DNA of 64,000 nt from Favolaschia claudopus (taxonomy: Eukaryota > Basidiomycota > Agaricomycetes > Agaricales > Mycenaceae): contig JAWWNJ010000138.1 of the NCBI GenBank assembly GCA_037176885.1, positions 1 to 64,000 of the forward strand, written 5' to 3'. Below the pieces are notes generated by a model. That model was not told where the DNA came from, made no database searches, and saw nothing but the letters and a program-made list of their open reading frames with translations. The stretch's first letter is position 1. Each line of letters starts with the position of its first letter. The translations under genes and the position numbers were made by a program. Positions 37,501 through 48,098 of the stretch are shown here, one piece after another.

Positions 37501-37639
37501 TTTATGCACTTTCACAAAATAGCTACTGTACAGTCGGACAACTATCTTAATCCATATAGAGTTGGACGAGACTTCATGTCAAGCCGCATTTGTGGTCAAA
37601 ATTCTTCAAGCTTCTATATGTATTCTGTGTCAGCATGGC

Positions 37640-38174
37640 AATTTTTCAGACACCAAAGATGAGCAGAAGAAGACCATGACTGACATCGTCCTTTCTCGAG
37701 ACCACCTCGGCTCAGAGTCACTCGCACGGTTGGTGCGTCGATGACGGAGATTGCATTTGGTCCTACAGCTCGACGTTAGCACTAAAACACCACGTTGGAC
37801 AGCCAGAAGTCGCAAAACACGATAAGCCTGACTGACCCTATCCGAACATATGGCCCATATCTATCATGGAGTGATTTGTGGTACAGATACTTGTATCCCT
37901 GCAATGTCTTCCAAAATGTCCATAATTGGGTGATCTTTCCGATAGTGGGACCTGGAAACTGTGCCAAGGGATGGAAAGGCGAGAGGCGATACACAACAAT
38001 AGAAAGACCCAAAGAGCATAGGAACACGACGTAGGTGTAAAGGAGATCGGAGCTAAGTGAGCCGCCGCCAAATACGAGAAAAGCAGGGGGGCTGGGCAAC
38101 CAGGAAGAGGAAGGGAAAGGTGGCGCCCAAGGGCTCATAACTGTGGGAAGAAATAGTGATTTATCTGGCGACAA
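37640..38174 (-). pseudogene. Cytochrome P450 N-terminal fragment
   Basis: On the minus strand a hydrophobic anchor (LLYTYVVFLCSLGLSIVVY) is followed by RLSPFHPLAQFPGP, the proline-rich hinge of microsomal P450s, then LHDRYGPYVRIG. A GTCAGT donor and a TGTAG acceptor enclose an intron, after which GPNAISVIDAPT appears, as expected for the RxGPNxxS motif, but one base out of phase. Coding similarity fades after about 37650, so only the first ~130 residues remain. The anchor region is repeated in inverse orientation at 36459. Confidence 0.75.
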
Positions 38175-38494
38175 AAGTGAATTTTTGAAGCGGTTCAGTG
38201 ATCAGTTCGGACGTACGAGTCCAAGTAAGGCAGCGCCCAAAAACAAAGGTGGATCCATACATTGAACGTTTCGCTAGGGACTGCTTTATATAGGGCACAG
38301 GTCCGACTCTCACGGATCTGGCTAATATAAGTGTTTACTGTATAGTCTAGTAGTATAGAAAAGGTGCTCAATCTCCGGCCCCAAAGTCCGGCGCTGGATG
38401 ATCATCTGACGCGATTGAATCATCACCCCAAGAGACTCTCCCAAGGACGGCTTCAGTCGGTTTCCATGCTTTCGGAGTAAACATAATAATAATG
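38175..38494. other. Intergenic; nothing assigned
   Basis: No coding signal, no terminal inverted repeats. Confidence 0.4.
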
Positions 38495-38787
38495 GGCCCA
38501 GGGAGGCCCCCGGTCACTGACATATAGGTTCGTCACATCCATAGAGTAAAACAAGGTCGAATCTGAGAGGTCTATTTCGCGAACCAGCCACCTGACCGAG
38601 GTTTTGACTAGATAGAACGACGCAGCTCCTCTAAACTAAGCGTTTGCGCGCATTTTCAGAAAAAAAATCGTCATTTTTGAAGCCGCCAGAGCCCCATCAG
38701 TGCCAAAAAATAGAGTAAATCAGGCCGAAATTTGGGTTTTCAATGTGACAAACCTAGTAGGTAGTGACCGGGGGCCTGCCCAGGGCC
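38495..38787. mobile_element. 293-bp inverted-repeat element (GGCCCAGGGAGGCCCCCGG)
   Basis: The left end GGCCCAGGGAGGCCCCCGG then TCACT is mirrored by AGTGACCGGGGGCCTGCCC then AGGGCC. Inside, TAGGTTCGTCACAT pairs with ATGTGACAAACCTA. The inverted termini span roughly 45 bp with small gaps. No target duplication is certain. Confidence 0.75.
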
Positions 38788-38934
38788 TCACTTGGGGGAC
38801 GGGACAAACAGGGCAACAAGTATGAATTCTCACACGGATTGCATGGCAGTGTGAGCTTGACCAACCACTGCATTCTGGCGGTCTCTGGAACCAACCGTGC
38901 GTCGAGGAGCTTCGGTGAAGCTGGACACACTTTA

Positions 38935-39287
38935 CAGCCGTTTCAGAAAAAGAATGCGGGTTTTGATCTTCTTTCCTTTTCGATTTTTACTTGACAGTTG
39001 TTGACAATTCTGTCAACGGCACCGTGCGGCTCCACAAGTCTCCACAGCTGCCGTGAGCTTGTCGGTGTAAACAACTGGGCTCAAGCACGCATTTGAGCCC
39101 TGCTGGAGGTCAGATTGGAGCTCTGATGTATTCACAAAGGTTCAGGGAGCCTCACCAACTCACTCTCTGGCCTGAAAGAATAGCTGATTCGGCAAGGGTG
39201 GAGCCGAGGACGCGGGACCAAACACAGGTCAGCAGATTTCGAAAACGAAAATCAATCAAAACCCGCATTCTTTTTCCGAAACGGCTG
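38935..39287. mobile_element. TA-flanked MITE, family 3 (second copy)
   Basis: Termini CAGCCGTTTCAGAAAAAGAA and TTCTTTTTCCGAAACGGCTG, with GCGGGTTTTGAT just inside both. TA at 38933-38934 and 39288-39289. 353 bp. The interior differs from the 37075 copy. Confidence 0.85.
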
Positions 39288-39289
39288 TA

Positions 39290-39643
39290 TCCTTGGCGCA
39301 GCTTCCTGAGAGTTTTGAACCGTCTGGGCGGATGATACGCACCATGGAACGTGTCGTTTAAAACTTGCTACGAGTCGCTGGGACAGTTTGGTGAGCGTGT
39401 CGAACGTGGGAGGCTGGGCTATTTATGACTCGACAGGCTCGGCCGAGGCACTCTTGACATTCCGCCGCAACGTGCGTGCCCGATATGGGAATTTTGATGA
39501 CGGCATGAATTGCGGCGATCAGAGTTTTTTTGGTGGGTGATCAGCTGGAGGTGGAGGGCGTGATATCATGGTGAAGAAAGCAAGTGCTCATGAGTGCTAC
39601 CTGGGGTAGAGGTTTTGTACTTGGGGGACCGTGATAAGGATCG
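39290..39643. other. No gene seen
   Basis: Contains CATTCCGCCGCAACGTGCG followed by CCCGATATGG near 39459-39489, which recurs near 40643-40670, so part of this stretch is duplicated about 1.2 kb further in. Confidence 0.5.
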
Positions 39644-39754
39644 GCCCTCAAGCTTTACGGCAAGATGACGTCAACACCCCCACAAAAGGTGCTGCGGAGC
39701 GCCAAAACACAACCTCCAGGCCTTCTCTCCTCCCACCACGATGGTCCTTCTGTC
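39644..39754. repeat. Left arm of a 1.8-kb inverted repeat
   Basis: 111 bp near-identical to the reverse complement of 41304-41414, from GCCCTCAAGCTTTACGGC to GGTCCTTCTGTC. No clear target duplication outside the arms. Confidence 0.85.
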
Positions 39755-40363
39755 CAACCCAAGTTCATCTTCGCCCACAGGACTCCCCTCCCCCATTGGC
39801 CCCGCCGCTGTCCGGCTCTATCTCAGCTAATATCTCCCTCTCACTACTCAGTTTCCAAGGAAAACCATCAGGTCCATGAATCGATGCTACCTGGGGACTA
39901 TGGTGGATCGGGTGTGCGGTGTCACCGCTGTCGAGCTCGGCTAAAAAGGTGGCCGAGTACATAGCACAGGCGAGTTGCATCAAGTTCACCTTGTATCTGA
40001 TTCTCCGCTGGTGAGTGACTTCGGCATATAGTGTCGTCTTTGCTAACTTGTCACAGATGTTCTACCGCAGCGCCGCTACAGTCTGAGGTGAGTCTTTTGT
40101 TTCGAAGCTTTCTGTTGATCAGTAGTTGCGCAGAAAAGCTGTTGTCATCGAGCGCCTGACTTTGACGTACGCCGGAAGGAGGGACGCGGTCCAGTAATTA
40201 ATATCCTTGTTTTTGATCTACAGATGAAATATAACAATTGCTCATTCAATATCCTTGTTTTTGTTGTGAATGGAGGCAACTATGTGCCTAAAGGTACTGG
40301 CATATAGATGGGTGCGGTGGATTGCGACCTTGCAGCGGCTTGAGATAGGGTAAATCCGTTGGA

Positions 40364-40429
40364 GTGGCTTATGAGCCTCGGGGTGGAGTAGAAGACTCCA
40401 TAATCCCGAAACTATGTGTCATAAGCCAC
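40364..40429. other. Three-tier perfect stem-loop
   Basis: The outer arms GTGGCTTATGA and TCATAAGCCAC (11 bp) enclose CGGG and CCCG, which enclose TGGAGT and ACTCCA around an AGAAG loop. It could be a small structured RNA, a foldback element core or chance. No promoter is visible. Confidence 0.5.
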
Positions 40430-40757
40430 GCTCTGCTTACGACCTTGTAGTGGCTTGGGACCCAGCCCAAGCCACCACAAGCAAAACTACATTTTTCCGA
40501 CAGATGTGAGTCATTCTTCGAATTTGCTTCGAATTCTGGACGCGTGTGAGTCCAGGAACGCCGAGCCGTGCCGAGCGGCGTCTAGGCGCCTCGGCGAGCC
40601 AACCGAGGAACGCCACGAGGCTGCCTCGGCCGACTTGCGCGCATTCCGCCGCAACGTGCGCCCGATATGGAAAACTTTGATGGCGGCACCCCTTGCTGCC
40701 AACTCATCGGTCATGATCGGCATCAATCAAGATCGAAGGACTATACCACTATATATT

Positions 40758-40801
40758 GTTGGACTTAGCAACTAACCACTTACCCATGCGCTAAGTCCAA
40801 C
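40758..40801. other. 12-bp stem-loop
   Basis: GTTGGACTTAGC and its perfect inverse GCTAAGTCCAAC, separated by 20 bases. Followed by AAAAA. Function unknown. Confidence 0.55.
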
Positions 40802-41303
40802 AAAAACACCAACCCTATGAGGTGGCGCGAGTGAGCACGAGTTCGAGGCCCCGGCGGTCGCCATTTAGCCACCGCTACGGTCGGGCCGGCCCTCGCCCTG
40901 GGATTGACTGGATTAGAACCTGCCTTACCGGCGCTTGGTAGTGGGGGTCTTCAGCCCGCCATGGACATAGGGTGAGACCCCGGAAATCAACATATATATG
41001 TACATTTGCAAGGACAAGAGGTATCTCTTGTCGAAGCTTGAGGAGAAACACCGGCATGAAGCATGGAAAAAACACGATGATTTTTTTTCCCAAAGAAACC
41101 AGCAAACTTGGACAACATCGGGCCATTGGTGACTGTATTGTTCTACCATATACACAGAGCAGTCCTAAAACTTTTACATCCATAAAGACGCTCATCGACA
41201 GAAAATATAGGTCATACACTGACTAGCCAGCACACACAGGACGACTCCATGGTTCCGGCAGCCTAAAAAAAAGCAAAGAGGCAGAGTCCGAACCCACAAC
41301 CGC

Positions 41304-41414
41304 GACAGAAGGACCATCGTGGTGGGAGGAGAGAAGGCTGGGAGGTTGTGTTTGGCGCTCCGCAGCACCTTTTGTGGGGGGTGTTGACGTCATCTTGCCG
41401 TAAAGCTTGAGGGC
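41304..41414. repeat. Right arm of the 1.8-kb inverted repeat
   Basis: Reverse complement of 39644-39754. Confidence 0.85.
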
Positions 41415-43440
41415 AGGTCCGGGTTGTGCTTGTGAAATCGTCGCGCCGGCTCAGACGCATGCACGATGCATAGGTCTGGCTGAAATTAAAGGCAGGTAAT
41501 AATAATGTATGTATTAGATTGGAATTTCAGCATGCCAGACCTTCATATTTTTTCACGTTGAAATTGGGGTAAGGTTGAAACGAATCAAAACAACTTGGGA
41601 TGGATTACAAGTCGAGCCATCCCGCTTCGCTCCGGCCGCCAAGTACCCCCGTGCTGAATTGATGCGCACCGCACGCTGTTAAGCAGTAAAATGCATTGCA
41701 TATGCGCACGAAAATTGAACAGAAAAAAATCGCTTGAAATGAAACTGTTCTAATTGAATGCCGCACTTGACGATGAGACATCCGTTGCCAGAGAAGCGCG
41801 ACCAGTACATATAAAAACCAGAAACGGGAAACGGAAAAACGAAGAAAAGGACATATGCAATCCGGGAAGTAGAAAGACTCACCAGGGCTTCAGTTACTAT
41901 CCCAGTGTATAACATGTTGGGTATGTGGACGATGGTCCACATAGGAGGGTAAGCTTGCTTCAGTGCGAATGGGAATTCAATATCGTAGTCGAATACGTCC
42001 AATTCATTCATGTACAGTAGCTAATCTTGCTAAATTCGGGCAACATCATTGGCTCAAGCAGTGTTTCCGCCCGATTTGGGTAACCAACTTATTTCAGTTG
42101 ACGAACCTCAGAACCGCCTCAGTAACCGCCCCTCATATTCCACCTTCAAAACCCTTCTACTCCTTATGAATCTGGTAGCACACTCAGTGGCCCTGGCTTT
42201 TTTTGGGTTATTAATTTTGACAGCTAAAGCTTATACTCACTGGTACTGGATAGTGGTAAGTATATTCAAGACACTGGTAGTAGCACAAAGTCTGGTAATT
42301 TTTTTGAAGTTGCTCAAAGCATTCCCCGAGCCCCGGCACTGGTGGCGATTCTAAAAGTGCTTGTGACTTGAGGAGGCTTTTGGGAGGCTTGTAACTTACA
42401 AAACTTGATGCTTACTGAATTTTTTCTTACAGTACGGAGCAGGCAACCATTGAGTATATAGGTGCTGGTAGGGTATATATATTTATTTACAGCACATGAG
42501 GTTCAAACAGGCCGATTGAACTTGGGCTGAACCAAAGTTGAACACTCGGAAAAGCTCGGAAAAGATTATTCGGCGCACAGTCCGAAAGTCACATGGCAAT
42601 GACAGTGCCCCGCCTGTTCCCGAAGTCCGAGGCCACGGACTCAGGACTCCAGGACAGTGCTTACAAAGCATCCGGACGGAGATTTGTAAGCAATCTGCAT
42701 TCTGGAGCCCTATACCGATGAATGGGGAAGCAAGCTTCCCCATAACTGCTGAACTATAGCGTATGACCGTCGCAAAAGTGAACGTTGGTTTGATCACCGG
42801 GGGCTACTGCAATAACTGCACGCGAGGGACGGCGTGGCGGTGGTGCGGGAGCGGGAGTGAGGAACGACGCGGAGATGAGCTCGATAAGCTTCGATAAGAG
42901 CTCTAACAGCTTGGCGAGCGTCGGGGGCGAGTCGGGAACGTGGGTCATAGTGAGATCGGGGTGAATCGGCGATGTCTGAGAACGGGAGAGAAAGGAGCTG
43001 CGCACGACGAAGGCGACAGCAGGCGAGATACGTGGAATGCGAAGGCGGAGGTGGCGTTGGCGTCAACGTAGACACCCCGAAACGAACACGACTGAATGCA
43101 CAATACCACGGTGGGCCACAGAAACACAAGACAAAGCCTTGAAACCCCCTCGCGGTGGGCTCCAAAATGATAGACCTGTGAAGCCTCCGGGCGTGGAAAG
43201 CAACACAAGGCGTGTGTGTGTGCGAGTGGGTCCTAAGCTGCTCGTGGGCTGGGGCCTGAGTCCACTGCTACCGACGGAGGCAGGGAGCGAGAGATGGAGG
43301 CGGAAGGCAAGAGTGATCTATAGAAACAACTACAAACATGTCGTAACTACCAATAAACGTGATGCGTAGCCAGCGAGGCGCGAAGCTCAACATCCCCTCC
43401 CCACTCACGACCGCCTACTCTGTCTGAACTTGAGCAACAG
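41415..43440. other. Mostly gene-free; two weak coding hints
   Basis: A plus-strand frame at about 42049-42354 predicts two hydrophobic helices (LVAHSVALAFFGLLILTA and WIVVSIFKTLVVAQSLVIF) but lacks a clear start and has no known family. A minus-strand frame beginning MTHVPDSPPTLAKLLELL (about 42950 down) is short, leucine- and proline-rich and unassigned. A hairpin shared with 48549 lies at 41922-41943. Confidence 0.35.
41922..41943. repeat. Conserved palindrome, copy 1
   Basis: TATGTGGAC and GTCCACATA separated by GATG. The same 22 bases occur at 48549-48570. Confidence 0.8.
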
Positions 43441-43579
43441 TTGAAGGACATGGATCCTTCTCTCTTTTCCTGTGGTCTCTGGAGGGACTGATGGCTTGGA
43501 CTTGGTGAAGTTCTTACAGCATAAATACGACCAAGATTCGTTCTTCAAGGACATTCTGGCAACTCCAAAAGCCTTCAAG

Positions 43580-44700
43580 AACTTCGAGGTCTCTGACGGC
43601 TCATATTCCTCTGTGAACACGATCGCAAAGTACTCTGTATCCCTCATCTCAAATACAAGGGTCGAAACATCCGGGAAATTATCATCTCGGAAGCTCACTC
43701 TGTTCTGGCGCATCTGGGGCCTCGCAAAAACCACCTGACTACCTTCGGGAGTATGTGTGGTGGAAGGACATGGTTCCTGAAACGCAGATCTTACTGTGAT
43801 TCGTGCAAAACATGCAAGAGCAGTAAACCGAACAATCATAAACCTTACGGATTGCTTCACTCACTCAATCCTCCCACTCAGCCTTGGGAGGCCAATTGGA
43901 ATAGACTTTGTGGGACCCTTACCCGAGTCTAAGAACCGCGATAGCATATTCAACTCAATTACCGTCGTAATTTGCTTATTGACAGGCATGGTACATATTA
44001 TTCCGAGTCGAATCAATTATACTGCTAAACAAATGGCTGAACTCATGTTCGAGAATGTGTACAAACTACATGGACTGCCTAAATCCATCGTGAGTGATCG
44101 TGATGTTCTCTTTACAAGTAACTTCTGGCAACGACTTCACCAATTGATTGGTACGAAGCTTCGTATGTCCAGCGCGTACCATCCCGAGACGGATGGCAGC
44201 ACAGAACGGGCAAACCGTACTGTGACGCAAATGATTCGTCAATGTATTGGCGAGAAACAGAAGGATTGGGTCTCAAAATTACCCGCAGTTGAGTTTGCTT
44301 TGAATTCCGCTCGGTCTGAGACCACAGGCTATACTCCGTTCTTCCTGAACACAGGACGGATGCCTAGATCCTTGATTTAGGACTCGGATCGCACTCGCGA
44401 GTACCCTGGTATTGCGAATTTTGCCCTTCAACGAAGGTTGGCAATTATGGCGGCTCATGATGCCGTGCTTGCTGCGCGAGTAAAACAAACTCGTAATGCT
44501 AACCGCCGCAGGCAAGCCTTACAGGATTATTTTGAGTCTCTCGGAATATCTGAGATTTCTGAACTTCGCTCGGGTCTGGGAAATTACCCGAGGAAGACAT
44601 TGACGTATTCTCGGCGGATATCGTCTTAATTCATGCGGAACAGAGGTATGTCTCAAATCAGAGCAGATATATAAACTCTCTTGATTTGTTTGTGGAACTC
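43580..44700 (+). pseudogene. Ty3/gypsy retrotransposon pol: integrase region, internally deleted
   Basis: Integrase inserts the element's cDNA into the genome. In order: an H2C2-type zinc region (EAHSVLAHLG, later CDSCKTCKSSK); then the RNase-H-like core with IDFVGPLPES (first Asp), SDRDVLFTSNFW (second Asp) and DGSTERANRTV (catalytic Glu). At least two frameshifts lie between about 43590 and 43890. TAG at 44378-44380 stands where relatives have Trp (RSLI-stop-DSD). After TRNANRRRQ the usual linker and chromodomain region is missing, and the frame jumps to ALQDYFESLGISEISEL, which resembles the extreme C-terminus of these polyproteins. No LTRs, reverse transcriptase or protease were found. 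Confidence 0.8.
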
Positions 44701-44766
44701 AATCCCGAGTTCTCCTCTACCTCTTACTCATCCTCTACTTCCTCAACCGTTATCCCATTCCTCGCC

Positions 44767-45545
44767 ATGCCCAACCACAAACACTCCAACAAATCTTCCT
44801 CTTCTTCCACCCAGTCTTCCGGCTTCCGTGTCAACGGAGTGCTTGGGAAGGACATCGTCGCCCTCGCTAAATTCCTCGACTTCAACAATTCACATTGGCT
44901 CCAGCATATTGACGATCACACCTTCCACCTTCGCGACCCCGATAACGAGACCACCCACGTTGTTCCCGCGATGCTGGTCCGCGTATACATCATGTTCAAT
45001 TACCTCCTTAACGACCCCGCCAATCGCTACAAGGACATGCCTTGGGGCTATGTTGACTTCGCGCGCATCCTTAATGCTCACTGCCTTTCCGGAGAGAAGT
45101 GGGCTTACTACGACATCGAGTCGGGCCGCACTCTCTGGTATCCCGACCATCACCTCCCTTCTATCACCTCCCTTCTATCATTATCTATGCCGTTCGCGAG
45201 AGTGACCTTGCCGAGGCGCCGCCTGCCGGGCAGGTCCTTGTTTCCCAGGCGCGTTGGGACCGCTTGACGGAGATGGACTTGCGCCGGCAGGACAACCGCG
45301 AGGGTGCGAAGGCCGAGGGACGTGTGAAGAGACAACAGCGGGATGCTCCGGAGTACGAGCGGGTGACGGCCATGGCTCAGCGCTTGGCGTTGAAGAACCG
45401 TATGGTTGAGGAGGAGAAGGAGAGAGAGGAATTGGATGCTCGGACCGAGGCTGAGTTGGCTTCTGAAAAGGCCGCTGCTGAGAAAGCTGCCGCCGAGAAG
45501 CGCGCTGGACCGTCCGCGGGAGGTTCTGATGAGATGCAGACTTAA
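44767..45545 (+). pseudogene. Probable accessory ORF of the Ty3 element, frameshifted by a 14-bp duplication
   Basis: It starts MPNHKHSNKSSSS (Ser-rich), followed by a compact region (LAKFLDFNNSHWLQHIDDH, then HLRDPDNETTHVVPA, MPWGYVDFARILNAHC, KWAYYDIESGRTLWYPDHH) and a highly charged Ala/Glu/Lys-rich C-terminus likely to form a coiled coil. CACCTCCCTTCTAT is duplicated in tandem (45151-45164 and 45165-45178). The extra 14 bases shift the frame; with one copy the frame runs on from LPSI into YAVRESDLAEAPP and on to TAA at 45543. A similar small protein follows pol in some Agaricomycete Ty3 elements; that link is inference. TATATAAA lies at 44668, 99 bp upstream. Confidence 0.6.
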
Positions 45546-45790
45546 ATTGAGTTTGCCGACGCGTCACCCTGGAGGGCGTATGTAACATCATCATTTCTTT
45601 TTGTCTCGTGACCGTGCTGTACTTAGACCTACATCCACTTCCCGCTCCGTCTACATTATCCTGCGCTCATAGATGATCTCATTCCGCTTTGTTTTACTTA
45701 CTTACATGCTATAAGTACTCAGATGTATTACTCTAGTTACAAGACTTTGGTGAATATTGAACTTAAGCCAGTCACTCTGTTCGCCACAAC
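45546..45790. other. Convergent 3' intergenic spacer
   Basis: Lies between the 3' end of the plus-strand ORF and the stop of the minus-strand helicase. I searched it for the missing helicase motif VI on the minus strand and did not find it. Confidence 0.5.
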
Positions 45791-47060
45791 CTAGCTCTCG
45801 TGTGCCGAAACTACTGCCTTACGGTAAACTTTCGTCACAACGATTGAGATGTCGGGAATGTCTTGGCCCTGTAGCACATATGAGGCCCCGATGCAGAGAC
45901 TGGAAGGAAGAGACACATACATGAGACCCAATGGCGGTCGAGACGAGGATCTTGATGGCGCCGCGCTCAAAGCGCCGGATACGCCGACGCAGCGAAGAGG
46001 CTGAGCGTGTCGCGTGAATGTAGTCAATTTTGTGCTCGACAGACGGCGGGTACCTCGACACAATGAACGCGTGGAGAAGTTGCGCCTCCATAACCGTGCC
46101 AACGAAGATTTGCATCTTCGGCCAGGAGCGAGCCGGTTGGGTGGCGTCCGGAAGGAATGGGACAACCGCGTTCCAGTCAGTCGAGCTGTTCATCAAATGA
46201 ACACTCTCAACGATGTTCACGCGATCATTGCCCAAGTTGACATAGAATGCTTTGTGGAAATCGATCTCTAGGGCCGCGCAGATCTCGCGCTCGGCCTCGG
46301 GCGTAATGGTGGCGGATGTGGGAAGAACAGGGACGCGAGTGGGTAGCAGCGAGCGGAGACGGGACAGCAGTTGGTATTGAGGCCGAAAGTCGCTTCCCCA
46401 GATGCGGATGAGATGAGCTTCGTCAATGGCGACGAAGAGAACGTGCCCGAGCGTGTCCTTGTGCCGGATCCAGGGGTGGAAGAGTGGGTTCTCCATGAGC
46501 ATCTCGGGCCCGACAGAAACAGCTTGGAACTCGTGAGATTTTAGCCGCTGCACACGTTTAATTAGCCAGAGAAAAGTGAAAAGCAGCTTCTGGTAACGCA
46601 CCTTTAGCAAACTCTCATCCAACGTCTCGTTATTGACGGCTGCCGCAGAGATTCCGAGTTGATTGAATGTCTTCATCTGACACAGGATGAGAACGTGTAG
46701 TTGCACATAGAAGTCAACACTCACTTGTTGTTTTTGCAGGGAGAGTAATGGAGATACAACGAGGACGAGCTTCGACTTGTTTTGAGGAAGGAGGAGAGGC
46801 AGGACAAATGGGGTCGTCTTGCCCATGCCCGTGCCTGCGATGACCAAGCTGTCGAGCTTCAAAATGAGAGCCTCGGCAACGTCTAGCTGCCAGTCGTGCG
46901 CGGTGTTGTTTGTGCGCTGCCGGAACGCCGAGCTCATTGTGTCGCGTGTATGCTTTGAATTGTAACCATATTCAGTGGCTGCGCGCCGCCGCGCATAATG
47001 TAGGAGGTGCTGAGAGCGCTCGCGGAGGGTGGGGTGACGGTCCCCACCCTCCGGAGGCAT
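45791..47060 (-). CDS. RecQ-like DEAH helicase, telomere-linked type, C-terminally short
   Basis: SF2 helicases of the RecQ type unwind DNA 3'-5'; related genes sit next to telomeres in several fungi. Visible motifs: HDWQLDVAEAL (motif 0-like), AGTGMGKT (Walker A, residues about 75-82), LVVSPLLSLQKQQ (Ia), AIDEAHLIRIWGSDFRPQY (motif II and the RecQ aromatic-loop area), TSATI (III), QIFVGTVMEAQLL (IV) and ILVSTAIG (V). Three introns are inferred: 46677-46724 (48 nt) and 46548-46601 (54 nt), both multiples of three and so readable through, and 45869-45920 (52 nt), whose removal gives TAIGSHGQDIPDI. The product ends soon after motif V at 45791. Motif VI with its arginine finger, the zinc-binding/RQC and HRDC domains are absent, so it is probably inactive or truncated. 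The start at 47060 is uncertain; the Met at about 46937 is an alternative. Confidence 0.8.
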
Positions 47061-47267
47061 GGTCCTGTAGGTGGCGGCGGACGCGAGCGAACGGCGTGGA
47101 CGCAGTGACGCGCGAAGCGGGTTATGGTAGGTCTTCCAATGGAAGTGGCCCAGACGTTCCTACGCCCTTGTTCCGATCACCCTCAAAATCAATCAAACGC
47201 AAAAATTGGAATTACAGAAGGAAGTAGCTCCGATATATCTAATCTCGCCCTCTCGGACTGCGGAGGA
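47061..47267. other. Upstream flank of the helicase
   Basis: Contains CCAGACGTTCCTACG near 47148, similar to the ends of the adjacent 47268-48098 element. No promoter motif is certain. Confidence 0.35.
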
Positions 47268-48098
47268 ACGTCTGGGTATCCGAGACTAGCCGAAACGACC
47301 CATAGACAATCAAAGACCGAGCATTGGCGTTAGATGGGGAGCTGTTGTAAAATCAAAGACCTGCCCATTGGAATCCAAAGAGGCGTATATTCATTGGGAT
47401 CCAGTGGCTGTCCATAGGATTCCGACGATCACCAAATCCACCAAATTCCGATGACTGCCGGGATAGACGTGTAAGCTGGCTGCACCTCATTTATCAAAAT
47501 ACTAAGTAGAGCCATCTGACAGAAAATCCTACATAACTCGACTGGCTGGCTTCTGAGGCAATTCAGAGGCGCATGTCATCAAAAGATTGTCATGAATTCT
47601 GTGCCCGCCTGCTTGATTTAACGGCGCGAAAATGTAGTCTCCCACCTCTGCACAAATGGGATTGCGTAAAATATTAGACCAGACCAATTTCTCTGTGAAC
47701 GACTGTCATTTGATGAGGCAGTCCCAGTTTGGGGGTGGCTGATTTCATAGCTCACTGACACGCTTCGAGCGTGTCTGAGCGCGAAAGCGACTACAGCAAA
47801 CAAAGCGAGTGGGTCATCAGCTGCTCAGCACTCGGCTGCCCAAAGACGGCGAGGACGGAAGAATAAACATAAATGAAAGCGTGAACGACGAGCGACGAGA
47901 CAGAGGCGTAGGCGAGCATCAAGAGGGACGACGAGGGACGGAACGGAGGCCTAACGAGCATACGAAGGCGGAGGAGGGACACTAGAGCATGTGGAGGCGG
48001 AGGAAATAAAATCTAAATCGATAGAATGCTATGGAAGATACAGGAGAAAATGAGATGCTTAACCCCTTGAGCCTCCTTAGTCTCGGATACCCAGACGT
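47268..48098. mobile_element. 831-bp non-autonomous element with perfect 21-bp inverted termini
   Basis: The left terminus is ACGTCTGGGTATCCGAGAC then TA, and the right terminus is its exact inverse ending ACCCAGACGT. No clear target duplication. Minus-strand frames inside (such as 47791-47982) have no known domain. It lies between the helicase and the Rtc4-like gene. Confidence 0.7.

Larger units (their letters stand above)
39755..41303. other. Spacer between inverted arms; hairpins, no gene
   Basis: Short direct repeat ATATCCTTGTTTTTG near 40202 and 40249. Two strong hairpins lie at 40364-40429 and 40758-40801. Small frames on both strands show no motif. Confidence 0.45.

Noticed and set aside
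40797..40925. SINE or tRNA-derived element (GAGTTCGAGGC)
   Set aside because: The only A-box candidate lies too close to the B box, and no poly-A or target duplication was found.
42049..42354. Two-helix membrane protein
   Set aside because: The frame opens at TTG, has no recognised family and sits in a repeat-rich stretch; kept only as a note in the region entry.
44668..44675. TATA box of the accessory ORF
   Set aside because: TATATAAA lies 92 bp upstream of the ATG, but the pol frame reads through it, so a promoter role is not supported beyond the motif.
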